A stretch of DNA of 64,000 bases from Callorhinus ursinus (lineage: Eukaryota > Chordata > Mammalia > Carnivora > Otariidae): assembly GCF_003265705.1 (NCBI RefSeq), contig NW_020313005.1, forward strand, positions 13,202,332-13,266,331, read 5' to 3'. The stretch's first letter is position 1. The number at the start of each line of letters is the position of its first letter. Of this stretch, positions 34,791-47,625 are shown piece after piece. The notes beneath the pieces are model-generated. The model searched no databases, had not been told where the DNA came from, and saw nothing but the letters and a program-made list of their open reading frames with translations. A program made the translations under genes and the position numbers.

Positions 34791-35149
34791 TTATCTCATG
34801 TTTTTATCCTGATGGGGATCTTCAGATGGAATGATCATGGTGGGGGACAGGTATGTACAGTGGGTATTCTCAAGAGTTTCATTTCACCCATGTTAAGTAA
34901 TTAGACAGTCAGCTGGAGCTGTTGAATAGAAGTCAGGAGAAGTCAGGGCTATAAAAAGAAATTTGGCCATCATCAATGCATAAGTGGTATTTAAATTCCC
35001 TGGAGGTTGTACGAGATTTTGCTGAGAGTGAGAGTAAGTAAAGCTGATGAAGTTTAATTGACAAAATTATAAATATGTAAAGAATTTTTAGTTAGTGATT
35101 CCATGAAGAGAATACCTAAGAGTGATGTTAATATTAACTTTGTGTTTTT

Positions 35150-35820
35150 CAAAAATTGTGGTAAAATACACATTATTTAATTTACCATTTTATCCATTTT
35201 TAAAGTGTACAGTTTAGTAATAAGTATATTCATTATTGTGCAGCCAATCTCCAGAACGTGCAAAACTTAAACTCTGTGCCCATTAAACAACTCCCCATTT
35301 CCCCTCCCCTCATCCCCTGGCTGCCATTATTCTACTTTTCTATTTCTGAGTTTGACTACTTTAAATACTTCATGGAAGTGGAATCATACAATATTTGCTT
35401 TTTGTGACTGGCTTTTTTTCACTTTGCATAATGTCCTCAAGGTTTGTGTGTATTGTAGCATGTGTTGGAATTTATTTCCTTTTTAAGACTGAAGAATAAT
35501 CCTGTGTGTGAGTATATTTCACATTTGATTTATCCATCTGTTGATGGATACTTGGAACGTTTGCACCTTTTGGCTATGGTGAATAATGCTGCTATGAATG
35601 TGGGTGTATAAATACCTCTTTGAGACCCTGCTTTCAATCCCTTTTAATTTTTTGAGGCGCCACCATGCTGTTGCCCATAGCAGTAGCACCATTTCATATT
35701 CCCACCAACAGTGCACAAGGTTCCAGTTTCTTTATATCCTTCCTAACATCTACCCTAACACTTGCTGTTTCCTGTTTGATTGATAGAAGCCATCCTAATG
35801 GGAGTGACAACTTAGGGATT
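35150..35820 (-). repeat. Old L1 (L1M-type) 3' fragment, ~670 bp
   Basis: TAAAATACACATTATTTAAT, TTACCATTTTATCCATTTTT and AAGTGTACAGTTTAGTAA are an L1M 3'UTR antisense. Further on, GATTTATCCATCTGTTGATG, GGTGAATAATGCTGCTATGA and TTCCCACCAACAGTGCACAA are ORF2 C-terminal codons in reverse. Older than the two full-length L1s. Confidence 0.82.
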
Positions 35821-36545
35821 TAAGTTTGCTTTTAGATGTGGTTGGGGTGGGCGAGGATATATGCTTTGTATCTATGAATTTTAAAGGTTAACAGACAATG
35901 AACCTTTTAAAGCAACAGGAAACTGTTTCAGAAGACACTGATGAAGAGCATACTTTCTGGTAGGACAGAAAATGTGAAAACAGTGACTTTTTTTTACTAT
36001 GTGTTTTAAGTTGTTAAATGATCAAGAATGATGATTGTTGTGGCAACAAGAGTGTAATCTTTGGTACGTTTATACACTGGATAATTCAGTCATTTGAAGG
36101 TTCATTATTTTAATTTGCAACAGTTAGGTAAGAGTATTTTTTTTTTTTTACCTTTTACTTTTTACAGGCAAATGTTTAAAAGGTTTTACTGCCAGCTCCA
36201 GAAAACGAGAATAGTTTGATATTTTCATGCAGACCTCTCTTTGTTTTATAACTGGAGCTTGAAAGGAGGTGAGATGAGCCGCAGTGGAGGGGAAGATAAA
36301 ACTGGGAGTTGAAGCAGCTTCATCGGGTCTGATCATTGCCTTGTTGAGCATGTGATAACATGTGGAAGGATAGGCCTAGAACAAAAGAAAGATAAAGTCT
36401 ACAAGAGCAATAACTATTTCACAACATTGGCAGATTTCCACACTGTCAAAGCCTCGGGAAGCCCGTCTCATCAAAAGTGAATCAGGCAGTGGGTAGAGAT
36501 GTGGGGCTTGGCACTCCAGAACAGAGGCATTTACAGTTTGAAGAG

Positions 36546-36760
36546 GGATTCTCAACCTAGGACTTTTGACACATTGGGCAAAATAACTCCTTATTGTGGA
36601 GGACTGTCTTGTGCATTGTAGGATGTGCATTGTAGGATGTTCGACATCTCTGCCCTCTACCCACTGAATACTGGTAGGAGACCTCTGACCTGATGATGCC
36701 AGCTGGGATAAGCCAAAATGTCTCCAGATATTGCCAGATATCCCCAGTTGAGAACCCCTG
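36546..36760 (-). mobile_element. MER20 (hAT-Charlie) transposon
   Basis: GGATTCTCAACCTAGGACTT, TTGTGCATTGTAGGATGTGC, GCCCTCTACCCACTGAATAC, AATGTCTCCAGATATTGCCA and GTTGAGAACCCCTGGAC match reverse-complement MER20. It contains a local duplication of TGCATTGTAGGATGT (about 36611-36641). Confidence 0.82.
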
Positions 36761-37014
36761 GACTAGTGTGTTTCCTGGAGGCCCATTTCAAATATATCTG
36801 GTAGGCTGTCTCAACATTATCTGCCTTATAGTTAATTGGGAGTGCTTAGTGGTCTCTTAGACTTAATAAGCTCTCAAGAGAGGGGTGGTTTCTTGTCTTT
36901 ATTCTCTTTCATGCCTAATGTTGTTTTTTGATAAGTGGAAGCTCAGGTAAGGGTTGCTGAATTGAATTCAGATGAAGTGTATTTGTGTAATAACTAGTGT
37001 TGCTTAATCTCTCT

Positions 37015-37200
37015 CTATGTCAGACACTGTGTTAAGCACTTTTGCGTACTCTTACTTAATCCTCACATCCACTGTTTGAGCTAAGTTCTGTTATCCTACT
37101 TTTATAAGTGGAAAAATTGAGGCCTACCTTTTGATGTTTATAAGTAGCAGAACTGAAAATCTGTATCCAGAAATGCAGCTCTAAACCATACAACCAGCTG
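37015..37200 (-). repeat. MIR SINE (antisense)
   Basis: CACTGTGTTAAGCACTTTTG, CTTAATCCTCACATCCACTG, TTTATAAGTGGAAAAATTGA and AAGTAGCAGAACTGAAAATC follow the reverse-complement MIR order. Confidence 0.68.
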
Positions 37201-37639
37201 CTTCTCTAGCTGTCTTCATCCCCAACAATTCACAGGGCCTTGCATGAGGTCTTTGGTTAGTGAGTACTGATAGTTCACAGAACCAAACCAATATTGTAAC
37301 CATCTGTTTATAGGAATGTCATCAGAATTCCAGCTTGGCATGTCATTTATTTTTTTCATGAAGTAATTTCATAAGTTACAAACCATTCATATTGGCTTCG
37401 CTAGACTAAGAACAGGTCTAGCATGGGAAGACCACAGGCAAAGGGAATTATATTGCTTGAAAAAGGCTAGGAATGCCTGCTGATTTACCCCTCAATGTGC
37501 TTCTGCCTGTTCCTGCCATCCTCCTTCCTCTAGAGTTATTTGGTTCCCTTTAATTTTGTTAGCTTCTTGGCCAGGCACCAGCATGTGTAAGTGCAGTCAT
37601 CCATTAACCCATATTCACCCATTATTCTTGTCATCTAAT

Positions 37640-38140
37640 GGCCTCTGCGCTATAATAGATATCCTAGGGAATGAGTAAGACAAGTGTCCTCTCCTGAGCT
37701 GCTGAGTTATTGGTGGAGATGTACATAAATAGCATCAGTGATGCATCAACTGATGACAGCCAGAAGACCCGTACAGGTAGAGTGTTAGGGAATTCAGAGG
37801 AGGGAGAAATTACTTTTAGTTGAAAGGATTTAGAAAGGCTTTGTGGAGGAGACAGAATTTGTACCAGGTCTTTTTTTTTTTAATGATTTTATTTATTTGT
37901 CAGAGAGAGCACAAGCAGGGGGAGCGGCATGCAGAGGGAGAAGCAGGCTCCCCGCTGCACAAGGACCCCGATGTGGGACTCGATCCCAGGACTCTGGGAT
38001 CATGACCTGAGCCAAAGGCAGACACTTAACCGGCTGAGCCACCCAGCTGTCCCTGTACCAGGTCTTAAATGACATATGCCAGCAACAGCAGGTAGAGAAG
38101 AGGGGAGGAGGGAAGGAAATGTCAAGTGACAGAAGTGAAG
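37640..38140 (+). repeat. L2-like remnant split by a can-SINE
   Basis: GAATGAGTAAGACAAGTGTC, AAAGGCTTTGTGGAGGAGAC and, after the SINE, CAGGTCTTAAATGACATATG recall L2 '...gggaaggcttcctggaggaggtgacattt...gagctgagtcttaaaggatga'. Confidence 0.45.
37873..38053 (-). mobile_element. can-SINE, full length
   Basis: Poly-T tail, TGATTTTATTTATTTGTCAG, GCACAAGCAGGGGGAG-type body, head in reverse complement. 13-bp TSD TGTACCAGGTCTT at 37860-37872 and 38054-38066. Confidence 0.97.
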
Positions 38141-39017
38141 TATAGGGAGAAAAGGACTGTTTGGCTGAGCCACCTGTTCCTGGGGTGAGTATTGAGAATG
38201 CATTCCTCCAAAAGGATACAATGTAATTGTGTTTTTAGAGCTTGTTTGTAAATAGGAAAATACAAGGCAGACTGATAAGTGCTATGGTTCTAGTTCAAGG
38301 TGGTATAAGGTTCTCTGGTTCCTGGGAAGTTTTGTCTGATTGGGAATATCTGAGAAAGCTGAGCCTTGATAGTTGGGTAGGATTTCAGCCAGACCATATA
38401 AAGGTGGCAGAAAAAGCACTGTGATAGAAAAGAGAACATGAGCAAATATTAGGGAGATGTGAAAACATGGGTGGCTTTAGAGGGAAAAACTTGGTTTGAG
38501 TGATAAGGGTAGAATGAAAAAAAAATCCATATTATGGAAAACCTAGAAGTTAGGTAAGGAGTTTGGACATAGTTCAGAAGGCAGTAGAACTTCAATGAGT
38601 ATTTTCAGGTTACGTCATCAGAGCTGGAGACCCTGGTATGTCACTCCCTCAAAAGCAGGGCTTTGATTCATTTTTGCATTAACAACATTTAGCAAGGAAC
38701 CTGGATTAGTAAATGCATACTGAATAAATCCATTTTGTCGGTAGTGGAATAAAGCTATTGTATTAATGCTGAGAGGAAATGAGATCCTAAATGATAACTC
38801 TACTAGTGGAGATGGAGAGGGAGAGATGAAAGCAAGGGGTGCATGGAAATAGAAGGGATGGGGCAACATCTGATTTTGTGGGAGTAAAGGGCAGCAGAGA
38901 TGAAAGGTGGAGATGGTAGTAAGTTACTATAAGAAGGAGGATGCCAGTGTACACGGATGGAATGCTGAATGGGAGAGGGTGGGGAAATGTGTTGAGTTTA
39001 GCTTGGGATATTTTAGG
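38141..39017. other. intron, nothing recognised with confidence
   Basis: May continue the L2 remnant near 38440-38520. No exon. Confidence 0.4.
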
Positions 39018-39240
39018 AGAGGCAGCATAGCATAATGGTTAAGAACACAGATATGAAATCAGTGTATCTGCCTCTTATTAGCTGTGGGTGACCTTAGGCA
39101 CATCACTGTAACATTAGTATGTTTCAGTTTCCCCATTAGTAATAGGGTAACAACCTTCCCACTGTAGGGTTATTATGGGCATTAACTGAATTAATATTTG
39201 TAAAGCTCTTAGGACAGTGCCTGCTACATTAAGGCTATAT
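39018..39240 (+). repeat. MIR SINE, near full length
   Basis: GGCAGCATAGCATAATGGTT (tRNA-like head), TTATTAGCTGTGGGTGACCT, CAGTTTCCCCATTAGTAATA, GGGTTATTATGGGCATTAAC and GCTCTTAGGACAGTGCCTGC cover the whole MIR in order. It is the best preserved MIR in the window. Confidence 0.88.
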
Positions 39241-39924
39241 AATTATTTTTTAAATAAAATCAGATTACTGTGAAGCTTTTCAAATGTGTATCCAAATGCA
39301 AAATAATGAAGGGGTTTAAGGTTAGTACAGGAATAGCTTGATTTTAAGCCTGTGAGCTACATTTTCCGCCCTTGATATTCAGGAATTCTTGATTCCATAT
39401 TCAGGAATTTCTGTATGATTTCTCAAGTTTTTATTGACAGTTTTTGTTACAGAATCCTAACCTACTAGTACTGCCATAATTCTTGGTGACAGTAGATGTT
39501 GAAAAAGTACTATAAGCCACAATAAAGTCTTTGGTTTCATGTTTACATTGGTAGTTTCTAGATAACACCTGCTAATTGCCAAAGAAGTGTGACCATAACC
39601 TCTTCTCCATAATTTTGCAGATACTCTTAATTTTTACAGATCCCACATTGATTCCTACTTCTGAGTTAGCACTGAGCTTATTAGGTACTTTCAAAGTAGA
39701 GTTAGGATAGGGTAAGCCAGAAACAGATAAAGACCAAAGTCACAGGGTGATGTCCTTAGTGTGTTTCAAGACTGCTGTGGTCAATATTTGCCCAGTTGCT
39801 AAATGGTGTCAATTGGTGTTCTCATCTGCAGAGGGACTTTTGAATGTTCTTTGCTGCCATTTGTAATGTTACTGAGAGAAAAAGAAAGCATCTATTTATA
39901 TTTCTTTGGAAAGTTTTAAAGAGA

Positions 39925-40100
39925 CTAGGAGTTAAGTGTTTGACTCTTGATTTCAGCTCAGGTCATGATCTCAGGGTCATGAGATCGAGCCCAGCATCAG
40001 GCATTGTGCTGGGCTGTGGAGCCTGCTTAAGATTCTCTCTCTCCCTCTCCCACCCTCCCACCTAAGAAATAATAAAAATAAATAAATAAATAAATAGACT
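39925..40100 (+). mobile_element. can-SINE, older, 5'-truncated
   Basis: Begins inside the head (GTTAAGTGTTTGACTCTTGA), then CAGCTCAGGTCATGATCTCA, GATCGAGCCCAGCATCAGG, CT-rich stretch and AATAAATAAATAAATAAAT. No clean TSD. Confidence 0.88.
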
Positions 40101-40110
40101 TTAAAAAGAT

Positions 40111-41868
40111 GAAAGAAACTTAAACTCAAATCGTTCTTTAAAAAGACTCTCTCCATTTTAAAAGGAAAACAAATTGTTAAATTATTATAGCTAATGAATC
40201 AGTTTGTGCTAAGTTAAATTTATGTTATTACATAGTGATATTTTGGTTTTATTTTAATCTATCTATGTTCCATAATAGTATACTGGAACTATGAGCACAG
40301 TTTGACATTTTTTTAAAGTAAGTAGAGGCATAGAGTGGTTACTTTATTACTTTTGTAATGTATTGTTGGTTACATCTTCAGTCTTGAAACATGAATGTAG
40401 CTGTTAATTTCGGTGTTGGTCCAGTGCATAAAGGTATACTTTATGATTTCCAGGAATATGCTGTAACAAATGTACCCATGTCTCTGTTTTAGAACAGAAC
40501 AATTTTTATTAACCGCCGATGATTAGTTGTTTTTTTGTTTTGTTTTGTTTTGGTTTTTTATTAAGTGTTTTCCTTTCCAGCTGTCTGGAGAGATGTGAGA
40601 AAAGGATCTGACTTAGCCTTGGGGTAAGGCTTCCTGTCAGCTTATGTAGAAAAGCCCAGTGTAAACATGAAGCATTTAGAAAACACTGATTTGTTGAACT
40701 GTGATGTTAAGTACAAAGGGAATCTTAGAGGTAGAGAGAGATGGGTATGGAATGAAGTATTCAGACCTTGTGGTGACCAGGACTGCATAGGATTTTGGTT
40801 TGAAAAAAGCGGTAGATTCTAGGCTTTTTCATGTTGGAGGAGCCAGGGCCCTGAGTAAGCAGGGACCTATTGATACATAGTAAAGAGATTTGTCTCATGG
40901 AACAAAGTGTGGGCAAAGAAAAGAAAAGGTAAATGTGACTAGAGCAAGGCTTTGTTAATGTAGTTTGGAAATGCTATCTCTCAGTTTCCAGATAATCAAG
41001 TTTCAAGCGCTGGTAAACTGTTGAGGGAAGGGAGAAGGAGCATGACTTTTGGCAGCCTGTTCAAAATGAGAAGAATCACCCCATTGTTTTATCAGTAGAA
41101 GTAAAATGTGGCTGTAAAATAGTGCGTGTGTGTGTCTAGGCAAGTTATATTCCTTCCCCTACTCCCTCAAAAAAAAAAAAGGCAAAAGTAAAAGAAAACC
41201 AAAGAAACAGCAGACATCTTCTCTCCATTTTATTGCCTTTTTAAAAACTCAACTTGGTTGTCTTTTTCACTAACTTATTTTTCTACCTAATACTCTCTTT
41301 CTACATATTTACATATCCTTTCAATGTTTTTTGAAGCACTATTTTATTATAACTGAAACATCTTGAGCAATGTGTATGTGTATTCATTCTTATTTTACCT
41401 TAATCAAAACCACATTCTTCAGTGGTAAATGATGGGTTTATTTCTAGTGACTCTAGATTTAAATCACTTCCAGAGTAGAAACTGTATTTTTCTCCTGATT
41501 TATTAACCCAGATAGATAACTTTACCAATGTGAATACCCAGTGACTGTCCTTGAAGTAGAGAAATGTATGAGTAAAACATTCATTAGTGTGAAGTTGTTT
41601 TACCATTTGCCCAGAGGTGATCCTTCCACAGGACTCAGGTAAGGTCAAAAACTCTGTCTAGAGGACGACGTTTGATACTCTTGGAGCTGAGGACACAATT
41701 CACTACTACACAGAACACCAATATTTTCAGTAATTTGGCTCTGGAATAAAACTTGGAATTTCCTTACAGTATAACCTTAACTCAGTTTGAGTTCATTTAC
41801 AAATTTTAGGGTGTATCTTTAGAATTAGGAATTTCTCATGGTTGAATATTTCTCCGTGTTTTTTTTTT
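40111..41868. other. intron, nothing recognised
   Basis: AT-rich, with a (GTTTT)n run near 40531-40555. Open frames of up to 82 codons show no gene signal. Confidence 0.5.
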
Positions 41869-41885
41869 TTGACATTTAGTTTTCT

Positions 41886-42084
41886 TTTTTTTTTTTTTAA
41901 AGATTTTATTTATTTATTTGAGAGAGAGAATGAGAGCCAGAGAGCACGAGAGGGAAGAGGGTCAGAGGGAGAAGCAGACTCCCTGCTGAGCAGGGAGCCC
42001 CATGTGGGACTCGATCCCGGGACTCCAGGATCATGACCTGAGCCGAAGGCAGTTGCTTAACCAACTGAGCCACCCAGGCGCCCC
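41886..42084 (-). mobile_element. can-SINE, full length
   Basis: T-tail, AAAGATTTTATTTATTTATT, GA-rich body and head in reverse complement ending GAGCCACCCAGGCGCCCC. 17-bp TSD TTGACATTTAGTTTTCT at 41869-41885 and 42085-42101. Confidence 0.97.
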
Positions 42085-42101
42085 TTGACATTTAGTTTTC
42101 T

Positions 42102-44624
42102 AACATCATTACCCAGATACATTTCTGCTGAATTGTAGGGGTGGGTGGTGGGGTAAGTACATCAATTTTTAGCCACCTTTTATAATGGTAGTAAATAAAA
42201 CTGGGATTACTATTAATTCCGGTGTCATTTTCCACAAGTCCATTGCTTTTCATGTTAAAACAAAATATTAGTTAATTGGATCGTCCAAATTTCCTTCTGA
42301 AAACTCTTCATCCTTCAGTTTCCTCAGCCATGGTGGAAAAGATTAAATTATTTCTACACTGTTTGTGAACTGTAGTGATTTAATCTGAAAGACTTCCAGA
42401 TGTTTTCAGAGGAACAATCTTCTATCATTATAAAATGCTTTGCTCTGTGCCCATGTGGACTGTGTGGTCTCATTCTACATTGTATACAGTTTTCTTTTTT
42501 TCCAACAGAGCAGAAGGTTTTGCAGTTAACAATGTGATTATTTATGACCAAAAGGTGGGACATCTTCAGATAGTTTAATAGCAACAGAAACTAACCTCCA
42601 AAAATGAATTAACACCAAATGAATTAACACCTTCATCTGGGCATACCAGTCTATGATACAAAAACTATGAATTTTTTTGGTTAGCCAAACGTGAGTGAGG
42701 GTAAAAGATGATTTAAAAGTGGAGTGCTTGCTAGTACTCTCATTTGTTAGAGGAGGAGTCTGGCATCCAGACAAGTGATAGTCACACAGCTGGTGGGAGT
42801 TCTAGCCATGACTAGAGCCACCAGTTTTCCAACTCTCTTATTCTGTTATCTCCCCACCGTACTATACTGTTTCAAAGCTCTGTTTTCTTCCCAGCAGCTA
42901 TACTACAGCAAATTAAATTTAAATCTTAAGCTTGGAAGCCCAGACAGTAAGTAGGTTCACACTGAGATCTTTTTGATGAAGAAAAAATTAGAAACCAACA
43001 TATTTCTTGTATTTCAAGGAGTGCAGTTTGCTCATTTCATTTTTACTGTAAACCTGAAAGATAATTTTCAGAGTTGTTTCTTTTGTTCTTCCTTTCCTCA
43101 GCCTTCTCTGAGTTGATGGTGGACCACCTCTTGCTCCAGAGGCTTCTCTGGAAAAGGACTTTCTACAGCTCTTTTAGTAACTAGAGTTAGTGTGGACAGT
43201 ATGACAATAGATTTTCTTCCTTAGCTGGCTTCCCTCCACCAAATTTATGTGATTGAGAAATGAACACTGCATATGGTTCAGCTTTACATCACAGAGGCTG
43301 TGTCTGGTTAAGCCCTGTAATTCCCTACTGTCTTAATTGGCCCAAACTCCCAAATCACCATTTTAATCCAAGTATTACTAGAGGGAATATTTTTTTTGGA
43401 GTGTTCTGCAAGCCCTTGAACTAACCAATAGTCAGTGAAGTCAGGTATTTTTCTAACAGGGAAAAACCTCTGTTTTATTAACTCTTAATTTATGAATTTT
43501 GTAGACTGTCAATATAAACTATTGAGATTATTACATTATAGAATATACGCCATTATGTGTCTTCATAACTACTGTCTTCCTTTGGGAAACTCCACATTTA
43601 GTTCTATGATGATGTCATTGGTCAAAACAAGGAATTGCTTCTAGTAATATTTTTCCCAAACCACACCCACATTTAGGGGTTATAAATGTCATTTTTGAGG
43701 GTATTTGAAATGAATGTGTTATTCTGATGATGTTTTCAAAAGCAAAATTCTAAAACAAAGATGTTCAATAAGCATTGCTGGAAAAAAAATAATTTAAGGG
43801 CATAATTTAGCCAAGAATTTAACTAATAGTTCGTTAGAGCTGGTTGTAATTAAGACAACATTTGTGCTTTTACACACTAAGTATATCTGAAAACAGGCAG
43901 GGAAGATTGTAGCCTTTGGAAGTAAAGCCATAGGAATGTTTGTGAGAAATTTCCCAGCATACATAGTTTTTATTTACTTGATAGGTGGCCCCATCTTTTC
44001 TGCACATGCTTACATAGATTGTGTGGTCTACCCTTGGCCCTTTTTTCCAAATTAAAGTTTAATAGTGCTTACTTTAAGGTTGCCCTCATGTTTTTTCATT
44101 CATAGGCTACTAATGACTAAAGTCCTTTCTACTAGAAGGGGATGACAAGAAAGGTTGAGACACAGTTTAGAAATGAGAAAGAAAAGACAGGGTCATTAAA
44201 ATTTCAGAGGATTGGAGCCTAGAGAATATTGTACCGGCTGCTATACTGGAATCCTGAATGCAAATCTAGGAAGCACATGAATTCAATAACTAGTTGTGTG
44301 TGATAGTAACACCTTGTCAAATCTTCATGAGCTGTGAAATGCAGCTTAGTGTATGAATATGGACTTACATTATCTTAGCTGAGATTCTACCACTAATCAG
44401 TTATATCTATCTATCTCTCTATCTCTCTATCTGTCTATATCATCCAGACAGATTTAATTTTGGCGTCCATGCTCTCATATTGGGATTTTAAATAATTTTT
44501 CTCGCTACTCCATGAGTTATGTATAAACTTAAATGTCTGTGAAAACATTTTGAAATATGAGAAGTTTTGAATAATTTGTACCCCTATTGCACATGTACTT
44601 TGTTCTGCAGTCATTGCTTATTTT
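42102..44624. other. intron, nothing recognised
   Basis: Contains a 15-bp tandem duplication (AATGAATTAACACC) near 42603-42632 and a (TCTA/TCTC)n run at 44401-44440. No exon found. Confidence 0.45.
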
Positions 44625-44735
44625 TTTCCCTTTCTAAGCTATAGGCTGCTTGAAGCGGTATTACTTGTTTCAGAATCCTTAGCACAGGGCACAGCTGGGC
44701 TTAATCATTATTATGAGTGAATGTTTGTATGAAGA
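44625..44735 (+). repeat. L2 LINE 3' fragment
   Basis: AAGCTATAGGCTGCTTGAAG, CAGAATCCTTAGCACAGGGC and GAGTGAATGTTTGTATGAAG match the L2 3' end (gctccttgag, cctagcacagtgcc, gaatgaatgaa). Confidence 0.52.
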
Positions 44736-47567
44736 ACTAATAGAAAAACAAAGGAAAACAGTTAATAGGATTGTTAAATAGTGTAGAACTGGTTTCAAAT
44801 GATATTTTGTGTTCATATTATGTTTTATATTTGTTTCTCATATGATACCTTGTATCTAACCAGGTGAATGTTAATTCTCTTAACCTTTATGATAAAAGGG
44901 CATATCCCTTTAATATAAAGGGTTAACACAACTGTAATTTAACTTAATATGGCAATTGAAAATTTCCTATTTAGTATTTGGAAAATGTTAACTAAAACCA
45001 TTAGATGTAATGGCATTAAAGTGTTTTGTTCAGATCAACTATCCAAATAAAAACAACAAAATTTTTATCATATCAGGAAAAGCACTTTTACTATTCCGTT
45101 AATATTTAATTTGTATGTAAAGAATGTTTGGATCTTGGCATCTGGCTTATGTTATCTAAGGACAGAAAAAATACGAATGGATGCTTCCTCTTCTCTAATA
45201 TTGTGTTGGCTGCATGTGCAGACCTTTCTGCATGGATGAGAGAGGAAGATGTGTATCTGTTATTCAGCATGCTCCTTAAATCTGTTTGGAAGTGCCACTC
45301 CCAGTTTTTTTTCCTTTCTTTTGTTGCAGTCCTTAAAAGTCCAGCTTGTGTGAGCATGTACTCACATTCACTATGCATGTGTTTTATGGCTTCAATTTAG
45401 GCAGCTATTTTTGCAAATCTAGTCTTATTTATTTATTTATTTGTTTTGAAATGCTCAACATTGCTAGAGAGCTCTGCACAAAATAGGATGAGGAAAACCA
45501 TGTGGTGACTGAGCTTTGGTTATTGTCAAATGTTTCACTCTGCTAGAGTCTTTGATCTCCTCCACCTTAGAAGCTTACATCCAGGATTCATGAGTCTAAG
45601 TGATGGATGAGTTATTTTATATTCTAGCTGGCAAAATGATGGTATCCCCCCTTTTCTCTCTCTCCCCTTCTTTCCTTTCTCTGTCTGTCTCTGTCTCTTG
45701 CTGTCTGTCTTTCTTTGTATGTTTTCTTGGGAGTGTGATATTGAAGGAATTCACCTAATGCTAATGCCAGGGTTTTAATGATTTCATGCAAAGAATTTTA
45801 AGAAAATATTTTTATGGCTTGGTTTGAAACACATCCTATAGACTTCCTTCCTGTTAGGGAAACACATGAATCAGATAGTGAATATGTATGTTTCCCATTT
45901 TGTGGCCTTTGTGTAAATGATTTTGAAATCATAAACTGACCATCTCTGTAAACTCAGAGTATTTCTGAATACATTTACTCCCTTTCTACTCATCTACCTC
46001 CCAACTTAGACATATATACTCTGGATATCTAAATTAACCTTAATGTTATCCTAGAGGCAATATCATTAGAAAATAGTTGACAATTACCAGAATCACTTAA
46101 TTTCAAGACCAAATAGATAAAACTTAAGATAATCTGTGGCCTTCATTGATTTGCTTAATTAAGAATTTTTTATCATCCTATTTCAGCAAACTGAATTTGT
46201 ACAGCTCTTCCCAGCCTTTGAGCATTAATGAAATTGTATTAACAGTAATAGTTCATGTTTTACTGGCTTACTATCCCAATCCTCAGATTACATGATATCT
46301 AGACCCCCAAAGTCTTTGTTCTTACCTAGTAATTTTCAGGAATCCTTAGGGACTATTTCATACATTCCTAGAGAAATCCTTTCTGCTGATAATACCACTA
46401 CCTCTTTGGAGCATGCAATTCTTTCTGCTGCTCAGCTGGGATAATTATTTTGCCATTGGTGCCCTATCCAGAAGGGAGATAAAAGACCAAGCTACGGGTT
46501 TTCTTTTCTTTTCCTTTTTTTCCAAACTACAGATTTCCAAGGGAAGTTTGCAGAAATGAATTATACAATTCTTATATTCCACATGAATAAACAGAGGGTG
46601 GCTGTGGAGAGAGGATTTTGTGAGACGGATTCTTTGAGTGAGTTATACTGTGAATCTTACATCTTTAAATGGAGTGATGGGGGGGCTGTCAGTGGGAACC
46701 AGTGAATCTTGGTATGATTTTATAACAGTTTTGGGGGGAATAGTGGTTAGCTCATACTTTAGTAAGTTGATGTAGGCTGTAATACACGGCACAGATGGCT
46801 GAGCCTCCAGGGAAGTGACTGCATTTTTAACTGATGGCATGCCAAAGGGCATGGATACCAAGGACCGATTGAGGGGACTTGGCGGGAAATGTTTGCCTGG
46901 GGTCATTTCAAAAGAGGATCATGCCAAGAAGGTAGGGAACCTCCATCAGTAAGAAGATACGGGGTATGGAAGCTGAGGAGCGGCGAGGAGTGGTTAGCCA
47001 AAGGAGAAACGCTGGCTGCATTAGTGAAGCCCTCTAGGGAAGTGAGTCTCTAAAGAACCTGGGAAAATACCCTCGAGAGAGTTGGCTTTAGCCATTTCCA
47101 TGGCCAGAGAAGAAGAATCTTTTGTTGTTAAGTGTCAAGTAAGAACTTTCCTTCCCAGTATTCCACAATAATCCTGGAAATGCTCAGTAACAGAAATAAA
47201 TTGGAAACAAGGTGTATGGAAAAGAAAAGAAGCCAGGTAGAATTTGTCCTTTATGGAGCTCAGATTCTTCCTACATCTGCTGGGAGTGAGTGGGTAGGAG
47301 GTACGAGACTTCCATTTCCTGAATGTCCAGAAAATTATGGGGACTGTCTACAGTCTCATCTTGTGAGCTGGTGGAGGACTGTTCCTCTTAAGCACATTTA
47401 GAGGAACAATGGGAAGTAAAAGTAAACTGCCCCTAAACATGACATTCCAGGAATCCTACCTTCCAAGTACTTGTTGTATTTGATACTACCAATTTCCATA
47501 TTTCTCATTTGACCAAAGCCGATTTGTAATCATTGGCAGAGCGTCCAGGGACTACTTTTCTCCCTTT
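44736..47567. other. intron, no gene; pyrimidine-rich tract at 45650-45720
   Basis: CT-rich low-complexity run at 45655-45720. The stretch 46800-47110 is comparatively G/C-rich and repeat-free, which would suit a conserved non-coding element, but sequence alone cannot show this. Confidence 0.4.
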
Positions 47568-47573
47568 GTGTTA

Positions 47574-47576
<3 letters not shown>

Positions 47577-47620
<44 letters not shown>
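47577..47620 (+). repeat. (GT)n microsatellite, 22 units
   Basis: 44 bp of uninterrupted GT. The same 9-mer GTGTTACAC borders it on both sides (47568-47576 and 47617-47625). Confidence 0.98.
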
Positions 47621-47623
<3 letters not shown>

Positions 47624-47625
47624 AC

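Noticed and set aside
45650..45720. Possible regulatory polypyrimidine element
   Set aside because: Low-complexity CT sequence with no partner splice site or motif.
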